Assembly (NCBI RefSeq): GCF_015355785.1
Contig: NZ_JADKYW010000006.1
Span: 640,936 to 704,935 of the forward strand
Direction of reading: 5' to 3'
DNA length: 64,000 bases
DNA from: Arthrobacter gandavensis
Lineage (GTDB): Bacteria > Actinomycetota > Actinomycetes > Actinomycetales > Micrococcaceae
The translations under genes and the position numbers were made by a program. Every line of letters starts with the position of its first letter. The first letter of the stretch is position 1. Below, one piece after another: positions 17,576 to 27,845 of the stretch. A model generated the notes under the pieces. That model made no database searches. It saw nothing but the letters and a program-made list of their open reading frames with translations, and was not told where the DNA came from.

Positions 17576-20500
17576 TTGCCGCAGTCCCCCTGCCAACCCG
17601 TGCCCGGAAGGTATGGCCGGAATTTGGTTTCCGCCGTGACCGCCGTGTCATTGGCTGCCGCTGTTACAGCCGGCTTGCTGACCACCTCAATGGCCGCCGC
17701 GACAGCTGCCCCGTCATCAGGTGTGCCGGATTTAATGGTCACCGAGATAGCACCGGACAACACTGGATATGACAACTTCGAATTCTTTGAGGTCCTGAAT
17801 ACCACTGGGACCGACATTTCCGTTGGGACTGCCGGAGCGCAGCTCTCCTACACTTATGCCGATTCCGATGACCGAAGCCGTGATGTTCTCCTCGAGGTTC
17901 CGGACGGGACTGTCATCAAGGCCGGACAGGCAGCCGTGTTCTGGGTGCAGTACCAAACTGCGACAGTAGACACAGCCAGCAAAACGGACGCCGAATTCCG
18001 CGCCTACTACGCCTCATTGACCGGATCTGCATCGACCGAGTACCCCTTGGTCCGGGTATCCGGACAGGCCGGACTCGCCAATGGCGGAGAACGCGGCATC
18101 CGCGTCTCCGATACGGCCGGCCGGAGCATCAGCTGGTCCTACTACCCCGCCGGCTCCACTGGCATTGATGTCTCCGCCCATTTCGGGTCCGGGGACAGCG
18201 GCGGCGGCGCCCTCCAGCTTTTCAGTTCCGGAGCCCCGACCCCCGGGATCGTGGATCCAGCCGCACTGGAGCCAACCGGCCCGGCCCCTGAGCCGACTCC
18301 CACCGAGCCGCAGCCAACACCCACTCCGACTGAACCCGAACCTGATCCGTCCCCAACCGGAACGCCTGCGGACCCGAAAACGGCAGCGGGCGCCGAGCTT
18401 CAGATCACCGAACTCCTTGCCGACTCGCCGAATGTGGGAGGCTCTGACGGATTCGAGTTCGTCGAGGTCTACAACCCCACCAGCCAGGCCATCAACTTCA
18501 GCGACTACCAGCTGCGCTATCTCTACCCGCTGGAAGACCTCAGTAACTCCAGCGTTACGGACTGGCCTGCCACCCCCGGCGACGTTGCGATCCCCGCCGG
18601 CGGCACCCTCGTCTTCTGGATTAAGAACGGTCCCAATGACGGCCTGGGCGCCGACGAGTTCAATCGCATCTACGGCACCAGCCTGGCCGCCGGCACCAAC
18701 ATCGTGGAGATCCACACCGGCGGCATGGCGAACGGCAGCGCCCGTGGCATTGAGATCACCACCAAATCCGGAATACCGGTGAACCGGGCGTACTACAACC
18801 TCGGCGGGACCAAAGACGTCGCCGCAGGCCAGGGGCTGCAGTACACAGCGGATCCAGAGGACCGGACGCGCCAGGCGCTGCTCGGCAACGCGGCCCCAAC
18901 GCCGGGTTCAGTATCCGGGCAGCAGGCCGCCAACCCGCTGCAGGTCCTGCCGATCGACGGGGCGGCACCGGAGATCACCGATGCCACAGCGTCCACCTTC
19001 AACGCCGGTACCGAGCTGAGCATCGAGGCTGAGGCCAAGGACGACTCGATAGTCCGCAGCCTCACCCTCTACCTCAAGAGCAGCGCGGACCAGGACTTCA
19101 CCGCCATCAACCTTCAGGCCACCAACACCGGGATACCATCCAGCCTGCAGTTCACCCACAAGGTGGCGACGGCCGACCTTACCGGCAAGAAATGGTATGA
19201 GTACTATCTGGCAGCCAGTGACGGGACCACCACCTCACGGACCGAGCTGCGCCGGATCAACGCTGAAGGCGTGGACAACGCGCCTGTCCGCCTTAACCTC
19301 GAAGATGGCCAGTTCGTCTCCGGTACCACCACGGTGGCGGCTGCGGCGGACCAGTTCCCCTCTCCCGTGCAGCTGGGCATCGACGGGACCGTCGTGGAGA
19401 GCACCGTCCCCGCGCTCGAAGACGAACCGGTTTTCGCGTTTGAGGCAGGCGGCGTTGACACGTTCTTCCGCAACGGTGTCCTTGCGGGGGAAGACGTCCT
19501 GCACATTTTTGACGACGGAATCTATGAGGGCTACGAGACCATCACCGTGCCGGTTCCGCTGTCCAAGGTTTCTCCGGGCCGGGACACTGTCCTGAGCGTG
19601 TACTCGGGCACGAAGGCCGCCCCGGAAATCGATCCGGATGAAAACAACGACGATTTCCAGATCAAGAACCTGAGGATGATCCTGCCGGATGGCCGCACGC
19701 TCTATCCGGCCGGGTACACCGACCCGAACCAGGTGCTGAACATGGGAGACAGCGCCGGGAAACTCGACTTCTTCGATGCTTCCTTCACGGTCCCGGAGAA
19801 CGCCTTCACCGCCCGTTCCTACGCCTGGGACACCACCGCCGTTCCGGACGGCGGCCACACCGTCAGCGCCGAGATCCCGGGATCATCGCTCACCCGCACC
19901 GTCAGCGTTGACAACACCGCCCCCGCGCTGGCAACAACCATCGAGGATGGGCGCGATTACCAGGGCGTCTTCACCATCGACGCTTCTGCCTCGGACGCCG
20001 GATCCGGCGTTGACTCCATCAGCGCGGTCCTTGACGGGGAAACGATCCAGCTTCCCTACGAGACGTCGTCGCTCACTCTCCAGGCGGGATCCCATGACCT
20101 GGCCATTACGGGCGAGGACAAGGCAGGCAACATCGCCGAACGGACCATCCGGTTCACCACCCCGGTGGAGCAGCCCTCCGCTGACGGACTCTCCCCCGCA
20201 GACAACACGGCAATCGACGGCGGTCCCGTGACGTTGAGCGCCCGTGTCACGGACCCCAGCGCAGACCGCCTGGACGTGTGCTTCCGCGAAGGCTACCGCC
20301 TTACTCCCGGAACATCATCCATGGCTTCCTACAGCGGCACCACAAGCACCGCCGCCGGACTGGACCGGTCAGCGAAGACCCTGCTGGATCAGGGCGAACT
20401 GCAGAAGATCCTTGGCTCTGACGGGATCGAATCGGCTGTGTCTTCCAGCAGCGAATTCCCGTACCAGCTCTTCGAAGTCACCGTCCCTCCGGGGGCGGGG

Positions 20501-22258
20501 ACGGACTACACCGCCCGGCTCAAGTGGACCGGATCGGCCAACCCCGAAGCCAAGGTCCTGATGTACGTGCTGAACAGGACCACCGGTGCGTGGGAAGAAG
20601 TGGACCGCCACGTCACCACCAGCGGGGCCGCCGGCGCTGCCGCCTTCGACCTCACGGCCATGGTCCCCGCAGCGGATCACACGGCTGACGGGAAAATGCA
20701 GGTCCTGATCCAGCACTCCGAAGGTTTCGCCGGGGCGGACCGGTCCACCCGTTCCACCGCGGTGGCTCCTGCCCATCCCCAGGACACGCCGCGGAACGAC
20801 TACGACTTCACGCTCGGCTGGGAATCGGACACGCAGTACTACAACGAGACCTTCTACGACCACCAGCTGAACATCCACAAGTATTTCCTGGACCGCCGTG
20901 ATGACCTCAACCTGCAGTACGTTTTCCACACCGGCGACATCGTCGACGAGTCGGACAAGCAGTACCAGTGGGAAAACGCAGACGCCGCCTACCGGCAGCT
21001 GGATGAGGCAGGACTGCCGTACGGGGTGCTGGCCGGAAACCACGACGTCGGACACAAGACGGGAGACTACGGAGCCTTCTCAAACTGGTTCGGCGCCAAA
21101 CGGTTCAGCCAGAACCCCTGGTACGGCGGCACGTACCAGGACAACCGGGGACACTATGACCTCATCACCGCCGGCGGAATCGACTTCATCATGCTTTACA
21201 TGGGCTGGGGACCCGCCGACGAGGAAATCGACTGGATGAACAGCATCCTGGAGAAATACCCCGAACGCACCGCAGTGCTGAACCTGCACGAATACCTTCT
21301 GACGACCGGCGGGCTGGGTCCGGTTCCGCAGCGGATCCAGAATGAGGTAGTTGCAGCGAACCCCAACGTGTACATGGTCTTCTCCGGGCACTACCACGAT
21401 GCCTACACCCGGGTGGACGAATTTGATGACGACGGCGACGGCACCGCCGACCGGAAGGTCCAGCAGATCCTGTTTGACTACCAGGGTCTGCCCGAAGGCG
21501 GTCAGGGCTTCCTGAGGCTCCTGCACTTCGACAACGCCGCAGGGAACGTCACTGCCCGCACGTACTCACCATCGCTGGACCAGTACAACTCGACGGATCC
21601 TTCGCTGGAACCCCAGCATCAGGAATTCACCATGAGCTACGCTGACCTGGGCATCGAGATCCGTGCCAAGGAACTGGCCACCGATGCGTTCTCCGTGGAC
21701 GTTCTCACCACTGCAGACATCAGCTGCCAGACCGAGGTTGAGAGCGGGTCGGTTGTCACTGCCGCCTGGGCCACCCCGGGCGAAGGCGGGCGGGGCTGGT
21801 ACGTCGAGACCCGCGACCCCCACGGTGCCGTGCATTACTCCCCGGTAAACCTCCTGGCGCTCAACCCCGGGCCGGTACCCGATCCCACCGATCCTGCTGA
21901 TCCCCCCGTTCCCGGCGACGGGAACGGGACCGGCGACGGGAACGGCGGCGGCCAGACGCCCGGTACGGGCACTGGCGGTACTGGTACTGGCGGTACTGGT
22001 ACTGGCGGTACGGGCCAGGCGCCTGGGACCTCCGGGCCCGGCACGGCGGGGGCTGGCACGGACTCCGGCAGCGGCGACTCCGGGCCGGCTGGCAGTAACC
22101 CGTCGGCTGCGGACCCGGACGCAGCGAACGGCAAGGGCACACTGGCCGCAACCGGGGTCCAGCGTGGCTGGATGCTTGCAGCCGGAGCAGGGGCACTGCT
22201 CATAGCCGCAGGCGTTGTCCTGCGGTTTGCCAAGCGGGGCCGCGCAGCTCAGCACTGA
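17576..22258 (+). CDS. Large secreted lamin-tail / calcineurin-like phosphoesterase protein, LAATG cell-wall anchored
   Basis: A 1560-residue exported protein from TTG 17576 (AGGAG upstream). Order: signal peptide (~1-45, ending ATAA), lamin-tail domain 1 (~50-200), Pro/Thr/Glu linker (~225-265), lamin-tail domain 2 (~270-415), Ig-like modules (~460-930), and a calcineurin-like phosphoesterase (~1075-1300). Metal motifs are ESDTQYY, HTGDIVDE, AGNHDVG and SGHYHD. Next come a Gly/Thr-rich linker with GTGGTG repeats (~1460) and the sorting signal LAATG (~1522), a hydrophobic helix and a basic tail. LAxTG fits class E sortase substrates of actinobacteria. It probably acts on extracellular phosphoesters, perhaps nucleic acid or teichoic acid; the substrate is unknown. 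Confidence 0.88.
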   Translation: MPQSPCQPVPGRYGRNLVSAVTAVSLAAAVTAGLLTTSMAAATAAPSSGVPDLMVTEIAPDNTGYDNFEFFEVLNTTGTDISVGTAGAQLSYTYADSDDRSRDVLLEVPDGTVIKAGQAAVFWVQYQTATVDTASKTDAEFRAYYASLTGSASTEYPLVRVSGQAGLANGGERGIRVSDTAGRSISWSYYPAGSTGIDVSAHFGSGDSGGGALQLFSSGAPTPGIVDPAALEPTGPAPEPTPTEPQPTPTPTEPEPDPSPTGTPADPKTAAGAELQITELLADSPNVGGSDGFEFVEVYNPTSQAINFSDYQLRYLYPLEDLSNSSVTDWPATPGDVAIPAGGTLVFWIKNGPNDGLGADEFNRIYGTSLAAGTNIVEIHTGGMANGSARGIEITTKSGIPVNRAYYNLGGTKDVAAGQGLQYTADPEDRTRQALLGNAAPTPGSVSGQQAANPLQVLPIDGAAPEITDATASTFNAGTELSIEAEAKDDSIVRSLTLYLKSSADQDFTAINLQATNTGIPSSLQFTHKVATADLTGKKWYEYYLAASDGTTTSRTELRRINAEGVDNAPVRLNLEDGQFVSGTTTVAAAADQFPSPVQLGIDGTVVESTVPALEDEPVFAFEAGGVDTFFRNGVLAGEDVLHIFDDGIYEGYETITVPVPLSKVSPGRDTVLSVYSGTKAAPEIDPDENNDDFQIKNLRMILPDGRTLYPAGYTDPNQVLNMGDSAGKLDFFDASFTVPENAFTARSYAWDTTAVPDGGHTVSAEIPGSSLTRTVSVDNTAPALATTIEDGRDYQGVFTIDASASDAGSGVDSISAVLDGETIQLPYETSSLTLQAGSHDLAITGEDKAGNIAERTIRFTTPVEQPSADGLSPADNTAIDGGPVTLSARVTDPSADRLDVCFREGYRLTPGTSSMASYSGTTSTAAGLDRSAKTLLDQGELQKILGSDGIESAVSSSSEFPYQLFEVTVPPGAGTDYTARLKWTGSANPEAKVLMYVLNRTTGAWEEVDRHVTTSGAAGAAAFDLTAMVPAADHTADGKMQVLIQHSEGFAGADRSTRSTAVAPAHPQDTPRNDYDFTLGWESDTQYYNETFYDHQLNIHKYFLDRRDDLNLQYVFHTGDIVDESDKQYQWENADAAYRQLDEAGLPYGVLAGNHDVGHKTGDYGAFSNWFGAKRFSQNPWYGGTYQDNRGHYDLITAGGIDFIMLYMGWGPADEEIDWMNSILEKYPERTAVLNLHEYLLTTGGLGPVPQRIQNEVVAANPNVYMVFSGHYHDAYTRVDEFDDDGDGTADRKVQQILFDYQGLPEGGQGFLRLLHFDNAAGNVTARTYSPSLDQYNSTDPSLEPQHQEFTMSYADLGIEIRAKELATDAFSVDVLTTADISCQTEVESGSVVTAAWATPGEGGRGWYVETRDPHGAVHYSPVNLLALNPGPVPDPTDPADPPVPGDGNGTGDGNGGGQTPGTGTGGTGTGGTGTGGTGQAPGTSGPGTAGAGTDSGSGDSGPAGSNPSAADPDAANGKGTLAATGVQRGWMLAAGAGALLIAAGVVLRFAKRGRAAQH

Positions 22259-22271
22259 CCGCCTCCGCAGG

Positions 22272-22327
22272 AAACCGCAAGGGCCGTCTATCCGGGAATT
22301 TCCCCGGATAGACGGCCCTTGCGGTTT
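22272..22327. terminator. Strong bidirectional terminator (25-bp perfect stem)
   Basis: Perfect inverted repeat of 25 bp (22272-22296 and 22303-22327) with a 6-nt loop. The outer ends are AAACCGC/GCGGTTT, giving a short T-run on both strands. It separates the convergent secreted-protein gene (stop 22258) and nrdF (stop 22359). Confidence 0.9.
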
Positions 22328-22358
22328 GCCGAAAGGAACTCGCTCCAGCAGTGCCGGG

Positions 22359-23372
<1,014 letters not shown>

Positions 23373-25511
23373 CTACAGCATGCAGCTGACGCAGCCCTCA
23401 ACTTCGGTGCCTTCCAGGGCGAGCTGGCGCAGGCGGATGTAGTAGATGGTCTTGATGCCCTTGCGCCAGGCGTAGATCTGCGCCTTGTTGATGTCACGCG
23501 TGGTGGCGGTGTCCTTGAAGAACAGCGTCAGGGACAGGCCCTGGTCCACGTGCTGCGTGGCAGCGGCGTAGGTGTCGATGATCTTCTCGTAGCCGATTTC
23601 GTACGCATCCTGGTAGTACTCCAGGTTGTCGTTGGTCAGGTACGGAGCCGGGTAGTAGACACGCCCCAGCTTGCCTTCCTTGCGGATTTCGATCTTCGAC
23701 GCCACCGGGTGGATGGAAGAGGTGGAGTTGTTGATGTAGGAAATCGAACCGGTCGGCGGAACAGCCTGCAGGTTCTGGTTGTAGATGCCGTGCTCCATGA
23801 CCGAAGCGCGCAGCGCAGCCCAGTCGGCCTGGGTGGGGATGTGCACGCTCTCGAACAGTTCACGCACACGCTCGGTCTGCGGAACCCATTCGCCGTTCAC
23901 GTACTTGTCGAAGAACTCGCCGGAGGCGTACTTGGACTTCTCGAAGCCTGCGAACGTGCGGCCGGTTTCGATGGCCAGCAGGTTCGAGGCGCGCACGGCG
24001 TGGTAAACCACCGTGTAGAAGTAGATATTCGTGAAGTCGATGCCTTCAACGGATCCGTAGTGGACCCGCTCGCGGGCAAGGTAGCCGTGGAGGTTCATCT
24101 GGCCCAGGCCGATGGCGTGCGACTGGTCGTTGCCCTTGGCGATGGACGGAACCGAACCGATGTGGCTCATGTCCGAGACAGCGGTCAGCGCACGGATAGC
24201 TGTCTCGATGGTGAGGCCGAAGTCCGGCGAATCCATGGTCTTCGCGATGTTCAGCGAGCCCAGGTTGCAGGAGATGTCCTTGCCGGTCTGGTCGTAGGAC
24301 AGGTCATCGTTGTACGTGGTGGGCTGGGAAACCTGGAGGATTTCCGAGCACAGGTTGGACATGATGATCTTGCCGTCGATCGGGTTTTCCCGGTTCACCG
24401 TGTCCTCGAACATGATGTACGGGTAGCCGGATTCGAACTGGATTTCGGCCAGTGTCTGGAAGAACTCGCGGGCCTTGATCTTGGTCTTCTTGATCCGGGA
24501 GTCATCGACCATCTCGTAGTACTTCTCGGTGACCGAGACGTCGGAGAACGGCATGCCGTAGACCTTTTCGACGTCGTACGGGGAGAACAGGTACATGTCC
24601 TCGTCGCGCTTGGCCAGCTCGAAGGTGATGTCCGGAATAACGACGCCGAGGGAGAGGGTCTTGATGCGGATCTTCTCGTCCGCGTTCTCCCGCTTGGTGT
24701 CCAGGAACCGGTTGATGTCCGGGTGGTGGGCGTGCAGGTACACGGCACCGGCGCCCTGGCGGGCACCGAGCTGGTTCGCGTAGGAGAAGGAATCTTCCAG
24801 GAGCTTCATCACGGGGATGACGCCGGAGGACTGATTCTCGATCTGCTTGATCGGGGCACCCACCTCGCGGATGTTGGTCAGCGCGAAGGCAACACCGCCG
24901 CCGCGCTTGGAGAGCTGCAGTGCGGAGTTGATGGACCGGCCGATCGACTCCATGTTGTCTTCGATGCGCAGCAGGAAGCAGGAGACCAGCTCGCCGCGCT
25001 GCTTCTTGCCGGCGTTGAGGAAGGTGGGGGTGGCGGGCTGGAAACGGCCCTCGATGATCTCGTCCACCATCTGGGTAGCCAGCTGCTCGTTGCCGCGGGC
25101 CAGGTGCAGGGCAACCATGCAGACGCGGTCTTCGTAGCGCTCCAGGTAGCGCTTGCCGTCAAAGGTCTTCAGCGTGTAGGAGGTATAGAACTTGAAGGCG
25201 CCAAGGAAGGTTTCGAAGCGGAACTTCTTCTTGTAGGCGCGGTTGTAGAGCTCACGGATGAAGTTCATCGTGTACTGGTCAAGCGTCTCGCGCTCGTAGT
25301 AGTCGTTCTTGACCAGGTAGTCCAGCTTCTCTTCCAGGTCGTGGAAGAACACGGTGTTGTTGTTGACGTGCTGAAGGAAGTACTGGCGTGCAGCCGCGCG
25401 GTCGGCGTCGAACTGGATTTCACCGTCCTTGCCGTAGAGGTTCAGCATGGCGTTGAGCTCGTGATAGCCCAGGCCCTTGTAGGCTTCCGGCAGCTCCTTG
25501 GAGTCCGTCAT
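23373..25511 (-). CDS. nrdE: Ribonucleotide reductase class Ib, alpha (catalytic) subunit
   Basis: 712 residues of NrdE, reducing ribonucleoside diphosphates to deoxy forms in the cytosol. Characteristic parts are [17 protein letters not shown] at the N-terminus, [32 protein letters not shown], and the C-terminal redox pair EGCVSCML that receives electrons from NrdH. ATG 25511 overlaps the nrdI stop (ATGA), indicating translational coupling; a TTG at 25538 is in frame but lies within nrdI. Confidence 0.97.
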   Translation of the reverse strand: MTDSKELPEAYKGLGYHELNAMLNLYGKDGEIQFDADRAAARQYFLQHVNNNTVFFHDLEEKLDYLVKNDYYERETLDQYTMNFIRELYNRAYKKKFRFETFLGAFKFYTSYTLKTFDGKRYLERYEDRVCMVALHLARGNEQLATQMVDEIIEGRFQPATPTFLNAGKKQRGELVSCFLLRIEDNMESIGRSINSALQLSKRGGGVAFALTNIREVGAPIKQIENQSSGVIPVMKLLEDSFSYANQLGARQGAGAVYLHAHHPDINRFLDTKRENADEKIRIKTLSLGVVIPDITFELAKRDEDMYLFSPYDVEKVYGMPFSDVSVTEKYYEMVDDSRIKKTKIKAREFFQTLAEIQFESGYPYIMFEDTVNRENPIDGKIIMSNLCSEILQVSQPTTYNDDLSYDQTGKDISCNLGSLNIAKTMDSPDFGLTIETAIRALTAVSDMSHIGSVPSIAKGNDQSHAIGLGQMNLHGYLARERVHYGSVEGIDFTNIYFYTVVYHAVRASNLLAIETGRTFAGFEKSKYASGEFFDKYVNGEWVPQTERVRELFESVHIPTQADWAALRASVMEHGIYNQNLQAVPPTGSISYINNSTSSIHPVASKIEIRKEGKLGRVYYPAPYLTNDNLEYYQDAYEIGYEKIIDTYAAATQHVDQGLSLTLFFKDTATTRDINKAQIYAWRKGIKTIYYIRLRQLALEGTEVEGCVSCML

Positions 25512-26056
25512 GCCGGCTTCTGCGACTGATGTGTCCAAAACTCTTCCAATCCTTGGTTTACCGTGGCAGCGTCCTCCGACGTGCCCATGAGTTCAAATCG
25601 ATACAAAACGGGGACCTGGCACTTGGCGGAAATGATGTCCGCCGCCAGGCAGTAGTTCTCGCCGAAGTTTGTGTTGCCCGCGCCGATCACACCCCGGATA
25701 AGTGCCCGGTTTGATTCGACGTTCAGAAATTTGATGACCTGCTTGGGAACCGCGCCCTTGGCTGCGGCTCCCGGCTGCGCTGCCGTTCCGCCGTAGGTGG
25801 GAAGCAACAGCACGTATGGCCTGCGTGCCAGCAGCGTCGGCGCTGAGGTCAGCAGCGGAATCCGTGCGGAAGGCCGGTCCAGCTTGGCCGCGAACCGTCC
25901 GGTGTAGCCGGATGCGGAGGTGAAGAACACCAGGTCTGCGTCGGTAACCGGATGGGACTCCGGGAAATCCGGGTCCCCGGCAGAATGGCCCGGGACATGC
26001 AGCGTACCGGAGCCTGAGGCGGCTCCGGCTCGCTGATTCACGGTTCCCAATGTCAT
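25508..26056 (-). CDS. nrdI: NrdI flavodoxin-like protein
   Basis: A 182-residue NrdI, the flavoprotein that supplies oxidant for assembling the NrdF dimanganese-tyrosyl cofactor. The flavin-binding region is [19 protein letters not shown], followed by LLLPTYGG and [12 protein letters not shown]. About 40 residues precede the conserved core, longer than most NrdI proteins (usually ~130-150 aa). The true start could be internal, but the only obvious in-frame Met codon is the one used. Its stop overlaps the nrdE start. Confidence 0.93.
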   Translation of the reverse strand: MTLGTVNQRAGAASGSGTLHVPGHSAGDPDFPESHPVTDADLVFFTSASGYTGRFAAKLDRPSARIPLLTSAPTLLARRPYVLLLPTYGGTAAQPGAAAKGAVPKQVIKFLNVESNRALIRGVIGAGNTNFGENYCLAADIISAKCQVPVLYRFELMGTSEDAATVNQGLEEFWTHQSQKPA

Positions 26057-26103
26057 TGCATCCTGCTTCTTTGACAGCGGTCTGGCTTCCTGGCTGCTGC
26101 GCC

Positions 26104-26173
26104 TGTACTGAATTGCCCGTACTTAATTGCTTGTACTGAGTTACCCGTACTGAGTTACCCGTACTGAGTTACG
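26104..26173. repeat. Five tandem 14-bp repeats between nrdH and nrdI
   Basis: Five head-to-tail 14-bp units start at 26104, 26118, 26132, 26146 and 26160. Units 3 and 4 are identical (GTACTGAGTTACCC), unit 5 differs in the last two bases, and units 1 and 2 are more diverged (GTACTGAATTGCCC, GTACTTAATTGCTT). They fill nearly half of the 172-bp nrdH-nrdI spacer. Function unknown. Confidence 0.9.
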
Positions 26174-26228
26174 GCTGCCGTCCCTTATGCCTTCCTGGCC
26201 GGAACCGGCAGCGTGCGTCTAGTCCAGG

Positions 26229-26474
26229 CTAGGCGACGGAGGTGACGCTTGCCTGTGCCAGTTCCTCGATCTTGTCCGGGCGGAAGCCGGACCAGGAGTC
26301 CTGGTCCGTGATGACCACGGGAGCCTGCATGTAGCCCAGTGCCCGTACGCGCTCGAGAGCTTCCGGGTCCTGGGACATGTCAACACTCTGGTACGCGATG
26401 CCCTTCTTGTCGAGGGCGCGGTAGGTGGCGTTGCACTGTACGCACGAAGGCTTGGTGTAAACCGTAACGGTCAT
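26229..26474 (-). CDS. nrdH: Glutaredoxin-like protein NrdH
   Basis: An 80-residue thioredoxin-fold redoxin, electron donor of class Ib ribonucleotide reductase. The redox pair is CVQC in TKPSCVQCNATYRALDKKG, and the C-terminal WSGFRPDKI motif is the NrdH signature. ATG 26474 follows AGGGGAGA. It heads the nrdHIEF transcript; candidate NrdR boxes lie 52-100 bp upstream. Confidence 0.96.
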   Translation of the reverse strand: MTVTVYTKPSCVQCNATYRALDKKGIAYQSVDMSQDPEALERVRALGYMQAPVVITDQDSWSGFRPDKIEELAQASVTSVA

Positions 26475-26525
26475 GGTGGTCTCCCCTAGGTAATGCTGAA
26501 GTCTGTCCATTGATACTACATCCAG

Positions 26526-26541
26526 CCACTACATCTAGTGC
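26526..26541 (-). promoter_or_regulatory. Candidate NrdR box 1 upstream of nrdH
   Basis: CCACTACATCTAGTGC is a near-palindrome (CACTA-N4-TAGTG) matching most positions of the NrdR consensus acaCwAtATaTwGtgt. It lies 52 bp upstream of the nrdH start, with its centre 31 bp from a second, weaker match at 26557-26572. That is the three-helical-turn spacing usual for paired NrdR boxes. Confidence 0.62.
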
Positions 26542-26556
26542 GACAGCCAGCGCCCT

Positions 26557-26572
26557 ACCCCTAGATGATGTA
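26557..26572 (-). promoter_or_regulatory. Candidate NrdR box 2 upstream of nrdH
   Basis: CCCCTAGATGATGTAT is a weaker match to the NrdR consensus, placed with its centre 31 bp from box 1. The spacing argues for it more than the sequence does. Confidence 0.42.
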
Positions 26573-26819
26573 TTACAAGTATGTCATTCCACACGTCCGT
26601 CGTCCACAGTTTCTGCACAGGCAACGCCGTTGATTTACGTGGATTTCCGCTGGGAATCGGAGACTTCTCCACAGCCTGTGGAGGCCGGGTGCACAGGCTG
26701 TGGGGCCAGTTGAATGAGCGCGTGTCGCCCCTGCTGGGCGTGTCGCGCGTAGTAGCTGTCACCACTAGATATTGTGGTCGACGTCGATTCGACGCACCAC
26801 AGAGGGGAAAACGACGGCC

Positions 26820-27782
26820 GTGGTCAACCCGATCCATCTCAAGACACTGCTGGAAGTCATGCGCCGGGGATCCTTCGCTGCGGCCGCAGTGCACCTGGGC
26901 TACACCGCCTCAGCCGTTTCGCAGCAGATGTCGGCACTGGAGCGCGAAACCGGAACCATTCTCTTCCAGCGGTCAGCGCGCGCAGCAGTACCGACGGAAG
27001 CCGCCGTCGTGATGTCCCGCCATGCCTCAAAGGTGCTGACTGATATGGATGCACTGCTGGCAGCCGCGGCCCGCGCCGAAGCGGGCACCGGACACGAACT
27101 GCGCCTGGGCATTTTTCCCAGCCTCGCTACGTTCGCCCTCCCCCGCCTGGTGGGGTCCCCGGATTGGAAGGACCTGGGGATCGACCTGAAGATCTTCGTT
27201 GCCGAACCCGGACAGACTATCCAGGGGCTCCGCAGCGGCGGGGAACTGGATGTTGCGCTGGTATTCCAGGTGGGACAGGGAGGCTTGGCCTGGCCCGGAA
27301 CCGTGAGCCGGCAGTGGCTTGGGGATGACAACTTCCGGGTAGTTCTTCCGGAGGCGTGGGGAATCCGTCCGGGCGCCAAGGTCACCGCTGAACAGCTCTC
27401 TGACATGCCGTGGATCATGCATCATCCGGGCACTCCGGATGCGCTCGTCATCGAACGGCTGTTCGCCGGATGCAGCCTCCACCCGAGGGTCGCGGCCTAC
27501 TGTGACGACTTCAACGCGAGCCTGGGGATGGCCGCGGCGGGCATAGGAGCTGCACTGGTTCCGGAACTTGCCATGCTTAACGGCAGCCGCGGCGTCGTTG
27601 TCCTTGATGTCCCGGAGATACGCCTTGCCCGCAGCATCTTTGCCCTGGTCATCAATGACCGGCAGGGCCCGCGCACCCGGGTCTTCCTGGACCGGCTGGC
27701 AGACGTGCTGGAGGGCATCAGCATCTCGCCCTCCCCCGGACCGCCGCCCGCGCCGCGAAACCGGGCTGCCGGCCCCGGATAG
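26820..27782 (+). CDS. LysR-family transcriptional regulator
   Basis: A 320-residue regulator with the N-terminal LysR helix-turn-helix (LKTLLEVMRRGSFAAAAVHL and GYTASAVSQQMSALERE), then an effector-binding periplasmic-protein-like domain beginning around residue 92 (LRLGIFPSLATFALPRLV). GTG 26820 is the best start, with GAGGGG about 12 nt before it. The target is not evident; the divergent neighbour is nrdH. A near-perfect palindrome at 26761-26778 just upstream may be its own binding site. Confidence 0.88.
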   Translation: MVNPIHLKTLLEVMRRGSFAAAAVHLGYTASAVSQQMSALERETGTILFQRSARAAVPTEAAVVMSRHASKVLTDMDALLAAAARAEAGTGHELRLGIFPSLATFALPRLVGSPDWKDLGIDLKIFVAEPGQTIQGLRSGGELDVALVFQVGQGGLAWPGTVSRQWLGDDNFRVVLPEAWGIRPGAKVTAEQLSDMPWIMHHPGTPDALVIERLFAGCSLHPRVAAYCDDFNASLGMAAAGIGAALVPELAMLNGSRGVVVLDVPEIRLARSIFALVINDRQGPRTRVFLDRLADVLEGISISPSPGPPPAPRNRAAGPG

Positions 27783-27845
27783 CCCCGGATAGTGGGACAG
27801 GTCGCATAAATCGACGGTCCGGCGGGCAGCAGGCATACTGGCCAA

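Larger units (their letters stand above)
26475..26819. other. Divergent control region nrdH / lysR (345 bp, no gene)
   Basis: It holds the two NrdR-like boxes and a third match, the palindrome ACCACTAGATATTGTGGT (26761-26778), next to the LysR-family gene. That palindrome could equally be the LysR operator. The stretch also has the 17-bp palindrome CTCCACAGCCTGTGGAG (26667-26683) and two near matches to a high-GC DnaA box TTGTCCACA (26600-26608 and 26665-26673). Confidence 0.55.

Noticed and set aside
26104-26173. Plasmid-type iterons / replication origin
   Set aside because: The repeats lie inside an operon with no replication gene nearby; the window is chromosomal.
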